Of a stretch of DNA of 64,000 nt, positions 1 to 12,900 are shown in pieces. The notes beneath the pieces are model-generated. The model did no database searches. It saw nothing but the letters and a program-made list of their open reading frames with translations, and was not told the origin of the DNA. The DNA comes from Coriaria nepalensis. Lineage: Eukaryota > Streptophyta > Magnoliopsida > Cucurbitales > Coriariaceae. The stretch lies in NCBI GenBank assembly GCA_027186245.1, contig CP114482.1, positions 2,981,001-3,045,000 on the forward strand, read 5' to 3'. Made by a program: the position numbers and the translations under genes. Positions within the stretch are counted from its first letter, which is position 1, and every line of letters begins with the position of its first letter.

Positions 1-2025
<2,025 letters not shown>

Positions 2026-2159
2026 TCTTCTTTTACACTTCCTTCCATTATCGAGTAGCATGTTACAGACTATTCCATTTTGATCCTTTTTTTTTTTTTC
2101 GTTCTTTTCCTTTTAAGAATACAATTCAGTAAAAGTCCATTTCAGAGAATTTTTTTGAA

Positions 2160-3290
2160 TTAGTTGACAAAACAAATAGGGGAAAGATCTAGTGAACTCC
2201 AAAGTGAAGATTCAGCACCGTCATTGCTCGAGGAAGAAGAAGATTCTACGCCAATTGAACTCCCTAGATTCTCCTCCACTTTGTCTCCGTCTCTGTTTTT
2301 CATATCAGATCTTCCTCTTCCCTTCACACTTCCGTCTCCAAGCCTCAACTTCAGACACTCCGGAATCCCATTAAAGGCATAAAGAGAAGCCGAAAATTTC
2401 CTCTCATACTTCATCCTCTTCATGGCTGCCCTCAACATTGAAGGCTCATCCCCTAAATTGTCTGGCTCAACCGGCTCTTCTATTTCTTCAGCAATCTCAA
2501 AAGCCGAGTAGTAAGAAGGTGGTCCCATATCATCCAAGAACTGAAAATCCAGCCCTCCGACATCATCACTTCGTTCTTCTTCTCCTTCCTCCTCAATAAT
2601 TCCATCTCCACTTGAAGTTTGAACCGTTTCTCCCTGGCTAAATCCCATGATCTCTTCCACTCCACAATCTTCTTTTTCAGTTAAGCATGTCTCAAAGCTT
2701 CTTGCCATGACATCAATATCCACACCATTATATGTACACTCTTGATCGTTAAGAAAATCGCCAAATTCGTTATCTATGAAACATGTTCCTTCTTCTTCTT
2801 CTCTATATTCATTTTCTTTCTTCCCTTGCTTTTCTTTTTGTTTCTTCTCTTGATTATTGAGAAGGAAAGTAGTAGAAGAAGAAAAAGAAGAGCTCAAAGA
2901 GTTGTTTCTAGCTTTGAGTCTTTGGAGAAGAAGGTTAGTAATTTTCGAGGGAAGGGCAGGAGACCAGGAAGAGGAAGAAGAAGGAGGCCAGAAATTCGTA
3001 CGAGTATTAGAGCCCCGAAGCAAGCAAGCGGCTTCATCATAAGCTCGGGCAGCCTCTTCTGCCGTGTCAAAAGTGCCTAACCACACTCTGATCTTTTGAA
3101 TCGTGTCTTTAATCTCAGCCACCCATCGGCCCGATGGTCTTTGGCGAACCCCGACAAATTTATTTCGGGTTCTCCGGGTCCCGCCTAGTGCTGCTGCTTC
3201 CTCTACCATCTCATCCCAACCTATGGCTTCCTCACTAGAAGAACTTCTGTCTTCCTTCATTCCTTCCATTCCTTTCCTCTTCCTTGCCAT
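2160..3290 (-). CDS. AP2/ERF transcription factor, ERF group V (RAP2.11/ERN-like)
   Basis: Nuclear DNA-binding regulator of 376 aa in a single exon. One AP2 domain lies at about residues 45-101, with the [16 protein letters not shown] start, the WLGTF core, [12 protein letters not shown] helix and RGSNTRTNF end. The [13 protein letters not shown]...GSNTRTNF combination is typical of group V, which includes Arabidopsis RAP2.11 (low-potassium response) and the legume ERN nodulation factors. A basic KRK stretch at residues 4-6 could aid nuclear import. After the domain come Ser-rich and strongly acidic low-complexity stretches, likely activation regions. The C-terminus ends in [13 protein letters not shown], a tail motif I recall in ERN proteins; its LDLSP core also resembles an EAR-like repression motif. 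The ATG is the first in frame, and a TATA-like box lies about 100 bp upstream. The DNA target and inducer cannot be read from sequence. Confidence 0.9.
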   Translation of the reverse strand: MARKRKGMEGMKEDRSSSSEEAIGWDEMVEEAAALGGTRRTRNKFVGVRQRPSGRWVAEIKDTIQKIRVWLGTFDTAEEAARAYDEAACLLRGSNTRTNFWPPSSSSSWSPALPSKITNLLLQRLKARNNSLSSSFSSSTTFLLNNQEKKQKEKQGKKENEYREEEEGTCFIDNEFGDFLNDQECTYNGVDIDVMARSFETCLTEKEDCGVEEIMGFSQGETVQTSSGDGIIEEEGEEERSDDVGGLDFQFLDDMGPPSYYSAFEIAEEIEEPVEPDNLGDEPSMLRAAMKRMKYERKFSASLYAFNGIPECLKLRLGDGSVKGRGRSDMKNRDGDKVEENLGSSIGVESSSSSSNDGAESSLWSSLDLSPICFVN

Positions 3291-3387
3291 GTTTTCTTAA
3301 CTCTCAAGTGACCTGTGAAGAGAATGAAGATTAGTTTAAGTTTGTGTTTTGTCTTTGCTTATGGTTGAGTTGTTGAGAGTGCAGTAG

Positions 3388-3396
3388 ATTTATAAG
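3388..3396 (-). promoter_or_regulatory. TATA-like box of the ERF gene
   Basis: On the minus strand this reads CTTATAAAT, about 98 bp upstream of the ERF ATG. That spacing implies a leader of roughly 65-70 nt. No other TATA-like site is equally well placed. Confidence 0.5.
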
Positions 3397-3449
3397 GATG
3401 AGTGTCTAGGATTTTGTCAATGGGTGGGCTGAAATGGTCTAATGCTTTG

Positions 3450-5130
3450 GTATCAATTCTTATGTTGTTTTTAGTGTTGGCTTGATATTAAGCCAAATGG
3501 ATCAAGTCTCTTTTATGAGAAACAGAGTGCTATTTTAGACCATGTAAGCAAGCATTTGTTAATATTGACCAAGCCTTCTATTGTAAGCTTTTTGTCATTT
3601 ATGTTTTATTTTATTTGAAGATGCTAATGAGAATGGGTCATTAACCACTGCATGTAGTTTCTCTAAGTATTATTTTCCAACACCTAGTAGTTAAAACTTG
3701 GTTATCATCACCTTTTTAATGAAAGTGACCTCTACATGGAAACAACCTGCAATTGCTTCACCAAAGAAATTCTATAGGATCAATCAATCAATCACAGTGG
3801 CGGATTTAGGATTTCGAAAAATTATTAGGAGTAAAATTATATAAATTTTTTTAAAATTTTAACTTAATAAAAGTAAAAAATTTAAATTTTAGAAATATTA
3901 TAAATATAGAGTTACTACTTTCAAAATAGATCTATAATCACAACTGCATATAAGATTTAATATAATTAAAGATTTTCAGTGATATATAATATAATTATAA
4001 TTTATTTTTAAATTATTTAATTTATTTTTAAATAATCGATAATTAAATAATATAAAAGTATGGTTCTTAACATAATATAAAAATGTATATTTTAAGTTCA
4101 AATTATAGTTATTTTTTATTATTATTATTTCTGCATAATTATATTCTTTTGTCTAAACTTATTTGCCATCAATTTATACATGTATAAGGCACAATTTAAA
4201 ATCTTAGAACAATATGTAGCTTAACAAACTAACATTTTATAGTTATAAGTGATTAGCTTATGATATATCCTGTCTTAACCAAACCGCTTCTATAATGTTT
4301 ATCACTTAGCTTTGGACAATTAACCAAATAAAATACGTTTTAATCATTTTGCTGTTGTCCTTTGCAAGAAAAAAGTCAAAAGGAAAGCGATTTTCCCTAA
4401 GGGGACATTAGGACAAGTTATATCCATTGCTTAACACAAGGGTTTGATTATATTATGTTATCTTATTTTAAGTTAAATTTTGATTAGTTTTATGATAATT
4501 TCGTCACCCAAAAAGGTAGAGATAGTGACATTTATGGACCGAATCTGGTCTATTATTCATAGCCTATGGAAGGTTTTAAATTGTTATATGCTTGCATACG
4601 TATGAAAATGCAATTTTTCTTTCTAAATAAAGATCGAGATTAATTCATTAATTAATATATATAATTAAAATAAATCGTATTTATTTCTCCTAAAGTAAAA
4701 AAAAAAAAAAAAAAAATGAAGAAAGGAAGAAGTAGGAAGTATTGAGTAAAGGGAGACAATAAGAAAGAGACAGAAAAAAGTAGAAAAAGACAGAAAGAAA
4801 ACGTAAGCATGAAATTGGAACAGGGGAAGAGGACATATGAGGAGCTAGACGGCAGATGTTAACAAAGGATGAGACGAAGAAGTCCTACGATGATATATAT
4901 GATGACAATCTTTCACTTTTCACATTTTAAATTATTTTAATTAATTAATTAAAAACATAAGATGATCATTAGCGGTAATCATAATTTATTATGGATAATC
5001 CCACAGATTTTCCATGTGTCGGCTGTTTAACACAGATATCTACCCAAATAAATACAAAGTTAATAGCAAATCATATGAGCCCAAAAACACATGTCACACA
5101 GATCTAAGGCTGTATTGGCCCAACCTAAGC
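3450..5130. other. AT-rich intergenic DNA without a gene
   Basis: I see no credible reading frame in this stretch. It holds short AT-rich low-complexity DNA, a poly(A) run of about 20 near 4697-4716 and a purine-rich patch at 4715-4810. The phrase AGTGGCGGATTTAGGATTT at about 3797 resembles the end of small plant DNA transposons, but I found no matching opposite end. Confidence 0.6.
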
Positions 5131-5137
5131 CGAAGTC

Positions 5138-5182
5138 TAAACCCAAACCCAAACCCAAACCCAAACCCAAACCCAAACCCAA
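5138..5182. repeat. (AAACCC)n hexanucleotide array
   Basis: About seven uninterrupted copies of AAACCC. This is one base per unit short of the plant telomere unit (CCCTAAA), so it is best called a microsatellite. It makes low-complexity open frames on both strands (Asn-Pro on plus, Leu-Gly on minus) that are not genes. Confidence 0.95.
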
Positions 5183-5607
5183 TGAAGTATACGATCCATA
5201 AACCTCCCTTGATACTTTATGGAGAATTTGATTTGATTTCACGCCAGAGAAAATAATGAGTTATTTGATTCTCTAGAAACGGTGGAAATGAAAATGAGTG
5301 TTACTCGATTTGATTATTATTTTATTATTTGGTTTTTTAAAATTTATTTTAAAGAATCAATTTTATCTTTCAAAATAATAAAAATAAAAAATAATAATTG
5401 ATAAGGGAAGAGTAGATAATAGGTGAGAATTGATAAAATTTAGTTAATGCATTTCCACTCATTCCTCACAAAAAAATTTCTACTTTATCCGACTTTTGTA
5501 TCCGACCTATGGATCATCCGACATTTCCAACTTTATATCTGATCGAAACTGATCCGATTTTATTTATTTATATTTATTTTATATTTTTTGTTTTATTTTT
5601 TCTTAAA

Positions 5608-5940
5608 TCCGATCCGATCCGATCAGAAAGGTAATTCGGATGGCTGTTGGATATATGATTCGATCGCAACCCGAAAGTCGGTTAATAATTCGGTCGGATG
5701 ATCCGACCGAATTTGTTCTGTATTTCTTAAATCTAATTCGATCATAAGGGTAATTCGTATAGCGGTCGGATGATCCGACCGAATTTGTTATGTATTTATT
5801 AAATCTAACCAATCCAATCCGATTTGATCAGAATGGTAATTCAGGTGGCGATCGAATATCCTATCCGACTGCAACCCGAAAGTCTGTTAATAATTCGGTC
5901 AGATGATTCAACCAAATTTGTTATGTATTTTTTAAATCCG
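5608..5940. repeat. GATCCGA-rich tandem repeat with palindromic core
   Basis: Three imperfect units lie in tandem: about 5608-5732, 5733-5806 and 5807-5938. Units 1 and 3 share a middle segment (TCGNAACCCGAAAGTC and flanks) that unit 2 lacks. All end in GAATTTGTT.TGTATTT.TTAAATC or a close variant. Units 1 and 2 contain TCGGTCGGAT-G-ATCCGACCGA, a perfect 10-bp inverted repeat around one base. The surrounding DNA from about 5480 is also rich in ATCCGA. The same GATCCGATC motif recurs at both ends of the insertion at 60045-60746, so this may be a non-autonomous transposon terminus array. Confidence 0.7.
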
Positions 5941-6894
5941 ACCGATCCGAGTCAGATCAAATTAAAAATGATCATCCGTAATAAGGTCTTTCCTTCACTA
6001 CCAAACAGTGAAATGGTAAAAAATAAGGAATGAAATAAGTCATTCTCTGATACAACCAAACGATAGAATGAAAATACTCTCATTCTCATTGTTCCTTAAA
6101 TTATGATTCATCATCATTCTCATTGTTATTCCGACCCTTTCTAGGAAACCAAATGACCCCTAATGAATTAAGAAATGAGGATAGGTAAAATAAAATTAAA
6201 TATTTTAATTGAGTTTTTTTAATAATATAAAAAATAAAAATAAAGAATAAAGAATAATTTTAATTCCCTATTTTAAATTGTTTAAAATAGACCAATCATG
6301 ATTTAAATATCTTTCAAAATATTCCGCTAAACCCAATTAAATTTATATATTTCATAAAACACTCCACACAAATGAACAAACAATGCTCCCTTTTGAGTAA
6401 TATAGAAATGAAAAATAATTTACCAATTGTAATAGAATTGCATTAAGAAAATGAATCATTTTGATTCAATTCTTCCCGAATGCAATGTTGACGATATAAT
6501 TTTTCGAACGTGGTAGATGGTTGATCGAATTGAAAATTTAAATTAAATACAAGTTGGTTAATAATAATGAAGCTGACTAATTAATATCAAGTAATTAATA
6601 TGACCGGTCAAATATTAATTTTAATCGGATAACAATTAATTCTAATAGACTGAAAATAATTTAACCTGGTCAAATTGGAGCTAGGAGTTGTTTTACTTCA
6701 AAAATATAAAATATCACAAGGATTGGTGAGGTGGAATGAAAATCAATCATAGATTGTTTGCATATAGATCACTCAATGTTCAATCTTGACTGTTTGGAGA
6801 AAAGACAACCAACTCTCATCCACCATCAATTTCGACTGAAATAGCCCTAAAGAATGAGAGAATTAGCCAAGAAAAGTGATGAAATTCGAGCAAG

Positions 6895-8880
6895 GACAAA
6901 AAGGGTAAAAAAATGGGATCAAATTTTCTTCAAAAAAATGATATGTTTAGCCTTATTTTCAACCAAGGTAAGATGTTGGCCAAATTTAGGACATAAAGTA
7001 GCAATGTCAGTCGAAATAGAGAGAGAGAAAGTTTCGACTAGAAGTTATTTCAATCGAAAGTTGAATCATTTTTTCTCAAAAGTGTGATCCATTTCGACCC
7101 ACTCTCAACCAAAAAGTAAATCAATTGAAAATCATGAAGAGTCATCAGAGGTTCGACCAAAATTAATGGAGCAGTGGGGGGAATTGGTTGATTGAACCTA
7201 GATCAAAAGTCAACTGAATTCGACCGGGAGTTCAGTCAGCAACCAACCTGCTAAAAAGGTGGTGAGACTCACAAATTTGGTAGCGGTGTCGGAAAAGGGG
7301 AAAGTAGGATAGTGGATCGACTTTATTATGAATGTGTCATCCGAAAATTGCCTTTAAGTAGCAAGCAGGGTGGAAGACAAAAATCATCATTTTGATCACC
7401 TAAAAAATTCATTTCATCATCATGGAACATACTACTCCGACAAAATTTTCTCAGTCTTCCGATACTTATCTCTTTTCAATCACCCAAAATATCACATAAT
7501 CTTTGGAGGATCTATTTGAGAAATAAAATCTCATTAAAGGCCAATATCATGTGTTCTTCGGATTTTCTTTAAACTTTTCGATAGACGGAAAATTGGTTAT
7601 TTTAAGTATTTAGCCGATTAGCTGAGATTTGTGAAAGACGGATAAATCGCTTTATTATTTTTCGATTGACCAAAATGATGAGAATTGCACAAAATTATCA
7701 TTTTTGGCCATATCGGCCGAAGTAAAGTGTTATGCATTAATCTTCCGTATTATTCTTGATCTAATGAGAAAGATTAAGAAGGACATTTGTTGACCTCCAA
7801 AAAATAGGATCATATTTTCTTCAAAAGGTGATGAAAATGACATTTTCAACCCTATTTTCGGTCAAGGTGGTGGCCGAATTTGGGACATAAAATAGCAATG
7901 TCGACCTAACTTGGAGAGAAAAAGAGAGTATCTCAGCCGAAATGGAGAGAGAGAGAAAGTTTTAACCATAAGTTATTTTGATCGAAAGTTGAATCATTTT
8001 CCCTAAAAGTGAAACCCATTTTAACCCCTTCTCAGCCAAAAAGCAAGTTAACTAAAAATCATAGAGAGTCAATAAGGGTTCAGCCGAAATTCATAAAAAG
8101 TGGGGAGAATCAGTTACAATGAACCTAGTTCAAAAGTTGACCAAAATTGATTAGGAGTTCAGTCAGCAACCAACCTACTAAAAAGGTGGTGAGACCTACA
8201 AAGTTGGTAGTGGCATCAAAAAAAGGAGAGTGGGTTAGTGGATCGACTTTATTATAAATATACCATTCGAAAATTGCCTATAAATTGCAAGCAAGGTGGA
8301 GGGAAAAAATTCATCATTTCGATCATCATAGAATATAAAGCTCCGGTAAAATTCTATTGGTGTTCCAACACTTATCTTTTTCAATTCCTCTAGGAATTAT
8401 GTTTTTTCTTAGATATGTTCTTCAGAATAGTACTTAGAACACCAAATTCTTATTCGAGTAAAATTTTGATATATCGTTTATGGACAAAATGTCTTCAATT
8501 TTCATTTTCCTCTTCTAAGTCATTTATCTATTATTTTTTTAAGATAATAATTAATTTAGATTTAATTTCTTATCATATAATAAATCTATCAATTCAATTT
8601 ATTTATTTTTTCTAGTATTCTTTACTTAGTCATTTATTTCATCTTTCAACTTTTAATTCCACTTTCATTTATTATTATTTTACTTTAATAGTAATTAGTT
8701 TAGATCGTTTGTCAAGAGATATGTTGAAAAAAAAATCGAGTCTATATTAACTTTAATCATTTCACTTACGTAGAAATTAAATTTAATTTTCTTAACAGAT
8801 ATTTATTTTATTTTATTTTATTTTATAGTATGAAAATCAGATTAACTTTCTAGCACGCCTGCATGTCTCGTATTTTCAAT
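6895..8880. repeat. LTR-like repeat modules, two diverged direct copies
   Basis: A module running from GGGATCAAATTTTCTTCAAAA at about 6915 to CACTTATCTTTTTCAA-like sequence near 7480 recurs at about 7797-8395. Shared landmarks in order include GGCCAAATTTAGGACATAAA, the GAGAGAGAAAGTTT patch, TTCAGTCAGCAACCAACCT, AAAAAGGTGGTGAGAC and GTGGATCGACTTTATTAT. No coding domain is visible. A third relative lies at 42690-43620. Their structure (AT-rich, promoter-like middle, no ORF) suggests pieces of LTRs of one retrotransposon family, perhaps solo or nested. LTR borders were not resolved. Confidence 0.6.
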
Positions 8881-9308
8881 TACATTTTGCCAAAAGTTAA
8901 ATTTGTCAAAGTCCGAGCCTGACATTTAAATCTCTTTAATCTTCTGAATTTTTCGGCGGCATATTTTTCCGATATCAACATGAATCGAACCAAACACGCT
9001 GAAAATTTTGACAAAAATTCAGTTGGGAATAGCGTTTGGCCAAAACTACTAAAAGTTATCAAAACGGAAGGGAACACAGTGTTTGGTTGAACCGCGAAAA
9101 GAAAAATTGCCACCTATGCGCAAAGAAAGATCTGCTACATAGATTTTCACATCTTTTTTCAAAATCAAAATGCCAGTTTTGCTTCGGACCCTTTTGGATC
9201 CAGAGGCCAGTGAGAGCAATACAGCCCCAGCTCAATTCCCCTTCTCACGGTTTCTCCATTTCTACAATCCGCTCGAACCGGAAATTTCAACGTGGGTCGC
9301 CGCACAAG

Positions 9309-9871
9309 GTACCACTCCGCCATTTCTGCTTTTAATTTTGCTCTGAAAAAAATCTGGGATTTGATGCTCTTTTACTACCTATCGAATAGACCCAATTTGG
9401 TATTTGATTGACCTTCCGTCGTTCTTTATTGTATATGAAGGTTTAGTTCGAGAGCATTGGTTCTTGAATTGGGTCAGATCTGATGTCAGGAATTCTAGTC
9501 TGGGTTCTCGTTCTTTTCAGTTTGTGCGTGGATTAATACAATTGAGTATGTAGTTTTGAGTTTTTTCAAGCTGGTTGAATTTTCACAATTTAGAATCTTT
9601 ATGTCAAGCTCGAGATTCCCATTTGCAATTGCATCACTGTTTAATACTTCACTATCATAAAAGGTCAGATTCAGAAAAGAGAGTTATTTACGAGTAAAGA
9701 TGAAGATAAACTCAACGATAATTTAGTACTTCAAAGTGGGTAGAGTTCTCTATGCAAAATGCTACTTCTACATTAATTTTTTTGTTAATCACTGTTAATT
9801 TTGTACCTCCTGTCTTAATAAGAGAATTATATCACTTTCTTTATATGAATCATTGTTTTGTTTCGTTTCAG
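9309..9871 (+). other. Likely intron in the GNL1 5' leader
   Basis: GCACAAG|GTACCACTCC at 9308/9309 and TTCGTTTCAG|TTGAACC at 9871/9872 are good donor and acceptor sites, with T-rich DNA between them. A leader intron just upstream of the start is common in plant housekeeping genes. No transcript evidence is available here. Confidence 0.5.
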
Positions 9872-9899
9872 TTGAACCGCCACTCTGGTTCGATCTTAC

Positions 9900-9923
9900 A
9901 TGGTGGCCAGGTCTAGTTCATAA
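9900..9923 (+). promoter_or_regulatory. uORF 1 in GNL1 leader (7 codons)
   Basis: ATG GTG GCC AGG TCT AGT TCA TAA lies 24 bases before the main start region, downstream of the likely leader intron. A start this close upstream would be met first by scanning ribosomes. Confidence 0.5.
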
Positions 9924-9925
9924 TT

Positions 9926-9943
9926 ATGTCTTTGAGAGTATAA
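9926..9943 (+). promoter_or_regulatory. uORF 2 in GNL1 leader (5 codons)
   Basis: ATG TCT TTG AGA GTA TAA ends three bases before the GNL1 ATG at 9947. With uORF 1 it forms a pair of minimal uORFs. A ribosome ending here could reinitiate inefficiently, so lowered translation is a reasonable inference. Confidence 0.5.
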
Positions 9944-9946
9944 AAA

Positions 9947-12900
9947 ATGGGACACAAATCTAAATCAGGACCTTATAGAGGGGCTTTAGCCTGCATGATT
10001 AATTCCGAAATCGGCGCAGTTTTGGCAGTTATGAGGAGAAATGTACGGTGGGGAGTTCGTTATGTAGCAGATGATGATCAGTTAGAACACTCTCTAATCC
10101 ATTCTCTCAAGGAATTGCGTAAGAAAATCTTCTCATGGCAAAATGAGTGGAATAAAATCAACCCAGCTTTGTACCTTCAACCCTTTCTGGATGTTATTCA
10201 ATCCGATGAAACAGGTGCACCTATCACAGGCGTTGCTTTGTCATCCATTTACAAAATCTTGACCCTCGATATAATCGATCAAGATAGTGTCAATGCGGGA
10301 GATGCTATGCATCTTATAGTTGATGCTGTGACTAGTTGTCGATTTGAAGTAACAGATCCTGCCTCTGAAGAAGTGGTCTTGATGAAGATTCTTCAAGTTC
10401 TTCTTGCTTGCATGAAAATTAAGGTGTCTGCTAAGTTGAGCAACCATCATGTGTGCACTATCGTAAATACATGCTTTCGGGTTGTCCATCAAGCAAGCTC
10501 TAAAGGTGAATTGTTGCAACGAACTGCAAGACATACTATGCACGAGTTAGTTAGGTGCATATTTTCTCACCTTCCTGAAGTTAACTATGAAGAAGAACCA
10601 AGTTTGGCTAGTGGAAGAAAGTTAAATTTCACAGAAGAGGTAGTGAATGGTTGCTTTCTTCTTCCACTTGGATTTTAGTCCCTCTTTAAAATTTTATAAA
10701 CTTGTGATAATGACGTTTTGGGTTTTATTGGTGTGAGAGTTTGAAAATCCAGTTTAGGTCTAAAGTGCAGTTTGGGCCGTTAATTTTTCAGTTTCTCTAA
10801 TACTCATCTAAATGCAAATCAAAGTCACCTCATAATCTAGGAAAATATTTTTATTTGCTCATTGTCAAACTAACGGAGCGTGGAGTTTCTTGGCAGGTAA
10901 GTACTCCGGAAGATTCTAGCATACTTGATAAAAAACAACTAGAAAACGGAAGTGCTTCAAATACTCCTTCAGGTACAGTAGAAAGTGTGATTCATGATAA
11001 CAAGCTTGAAGCCAGTGATAAAACAGAGACCAACCAAAATAGTGAAAAGATTATGATGGAGCCTTTTGGGGAACCATGCATGGTTGAAATACTTCACTTC
11101 CTCTGTTCACTTTTAAATGTCATTGATCACACTGAATTTGGTCCAAGATCAAACCCTATTGCATATGATGAAGACGTTCCTCTATTTGCATTGGGTTTGA
11201 TTAATTCAGGCCTTGAGTTAGCTGGGCCCTCAATCAGTAAACACCCCAAGTTATTAGCTATAGTGCAAGACGAATTGTTCTCCAATCTCATGCAATTTGG
11301 CTTGTCGATGAGCCCCTTAATTCTCTCCACAGTGTATAGCATTGTTCTTAATTTATACCATCTTTTACGTTCTGAGCTCAAAATGCAACTTGAAGCATTC
11401 TTTTCATGCGTGCTTATAAATCTCGCTCAAAGTAAGCATGGGTCATCTTACCAACAGCAAGAGGTTGCTTTGGAGGCTCTGGTTGATCTTTGTAGACAGC
11501 CCACTTTTCTTTTCGAGATGTATTCAAATTATGATTGTGATATAACCTGTAGTAATGTGTTTGAAGATATTTCTAATTTGCTATCAAAAAGTGCATCTCC
11601 GGGTAATGAACCCTTGTCTGCTATGCACATGCTTGCTCTGGATGGTCTGATTTCCATGATTCGTAGTATGGCTGAGATGATAGGGATTGAATTGCCTGCT
11701 TCTGAGAGAGGTTCAGAAGATCTAGAAATGTATAAAGAATTCTGGACAATGAAATGTGAGGACTATGATGAGCCTAATTGTTGGGTTCCTTTTGTTCGGA
11801 AGATGAAGTTTCTTAAAAGAAGGTTGATGATTGGAGCTGATCACTTTAACCGGGATCCTAAGAAAGGTCTAGAGTTTCTCCAAGGAGTACATCTCTTGCC
11901 TGATAAACTTGATCCTCAAAGTGTAGCTTACTTTTATAGGTACACAGCTGGATTGGACAAGAATCTATTGGGTGATTATTTGGGAAACCATGATGAATTT
12001 TGTATTCAGGTTCTTCATGAATTTGCAAGGACTTTCGATTTCCGTGATATGAATTTAGATACTGCTTTACGACTTTTCTTGGGAACATTCAGATTGCCGG
12101 GAGAATCACAAAAGATACAGAGAGTGCTCGAGGCATTTTCAGAAAGATATTATGAGCAGTTCCCACATGTATTGATCAACAAAGATGCTGCTCTTGTGCT
12201 TTCTTATTCACTTATAATGCTCAACACAGACCAGCACAATGCCCAGGTGAAGAAAAAGATGACTGAGGAGGACTTTATTCGGAATAATCGAAGAATCAAT
12301 GGTGGCAAAGATCTTCCTAGAGAATTCCTTTCAGAGCTGTACCATTCAATTTGTGAGAATGAGATTCAGATGATCCCTGAACATAGCACTGCAGTTCCAA
12401 TAACGACATCAAGCCGTTGGATCAATGTTATATACAAATCTAAGAAGGCCACTCCTTATATCAACTGTGATTCAACAGCTCTCCTTGACTCTGATATGTT
12501 CTCCATCTCATCCGGTCCCACAATTGCTGCCATTTCTGTGGTTTTTGATCAGGTGGAGCAGGTAGATCTTGTGAAAAGTTGCATTGATGTATTCTTGGAT
12601 ATTGCCCAAATTGCTGCTAGTTATCATTTCGAAGATGTATTGGACAATTTGGTTGTCTCTCTCTGTAAATTCACAAACCTCTCGACTCCATTATCTTCCG
12701 AAGAAGCTATTGCCACTTTTGGTGAAGACACAAAGGCCAAATTGGTAACTGAAACAGTTTTCACCCTAGCCAATAGGTATGGAGATTGTATTCACACGGG
12801 TTGGAAAAACATACTGGATTGTGTATTGAATTTACACAAGCTTGGCCTTTTACCTACCCATCTAGCCAGTGATGCAGTTAATGACATGGAATCCTCTTCT

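Noticed and set aside
2742..3080. Plus-strand 112-codon open frame
   Set aside because: Antisense shadow of the ERF gene; Lys/Arg/Phe-rich translation of its Ser and acidic stretches.
5138..5182. Interstitial telomere
   Set aside because: Unit is AAACCC, not the plant CCCTAAA; only seven copies.
8880..9113. Minus-strand 77-codon frame upstream of GNL1
   Set aside because: No recognisable motif; lies in the GNL1 promoter or leader and overlaps another random frame on plus.
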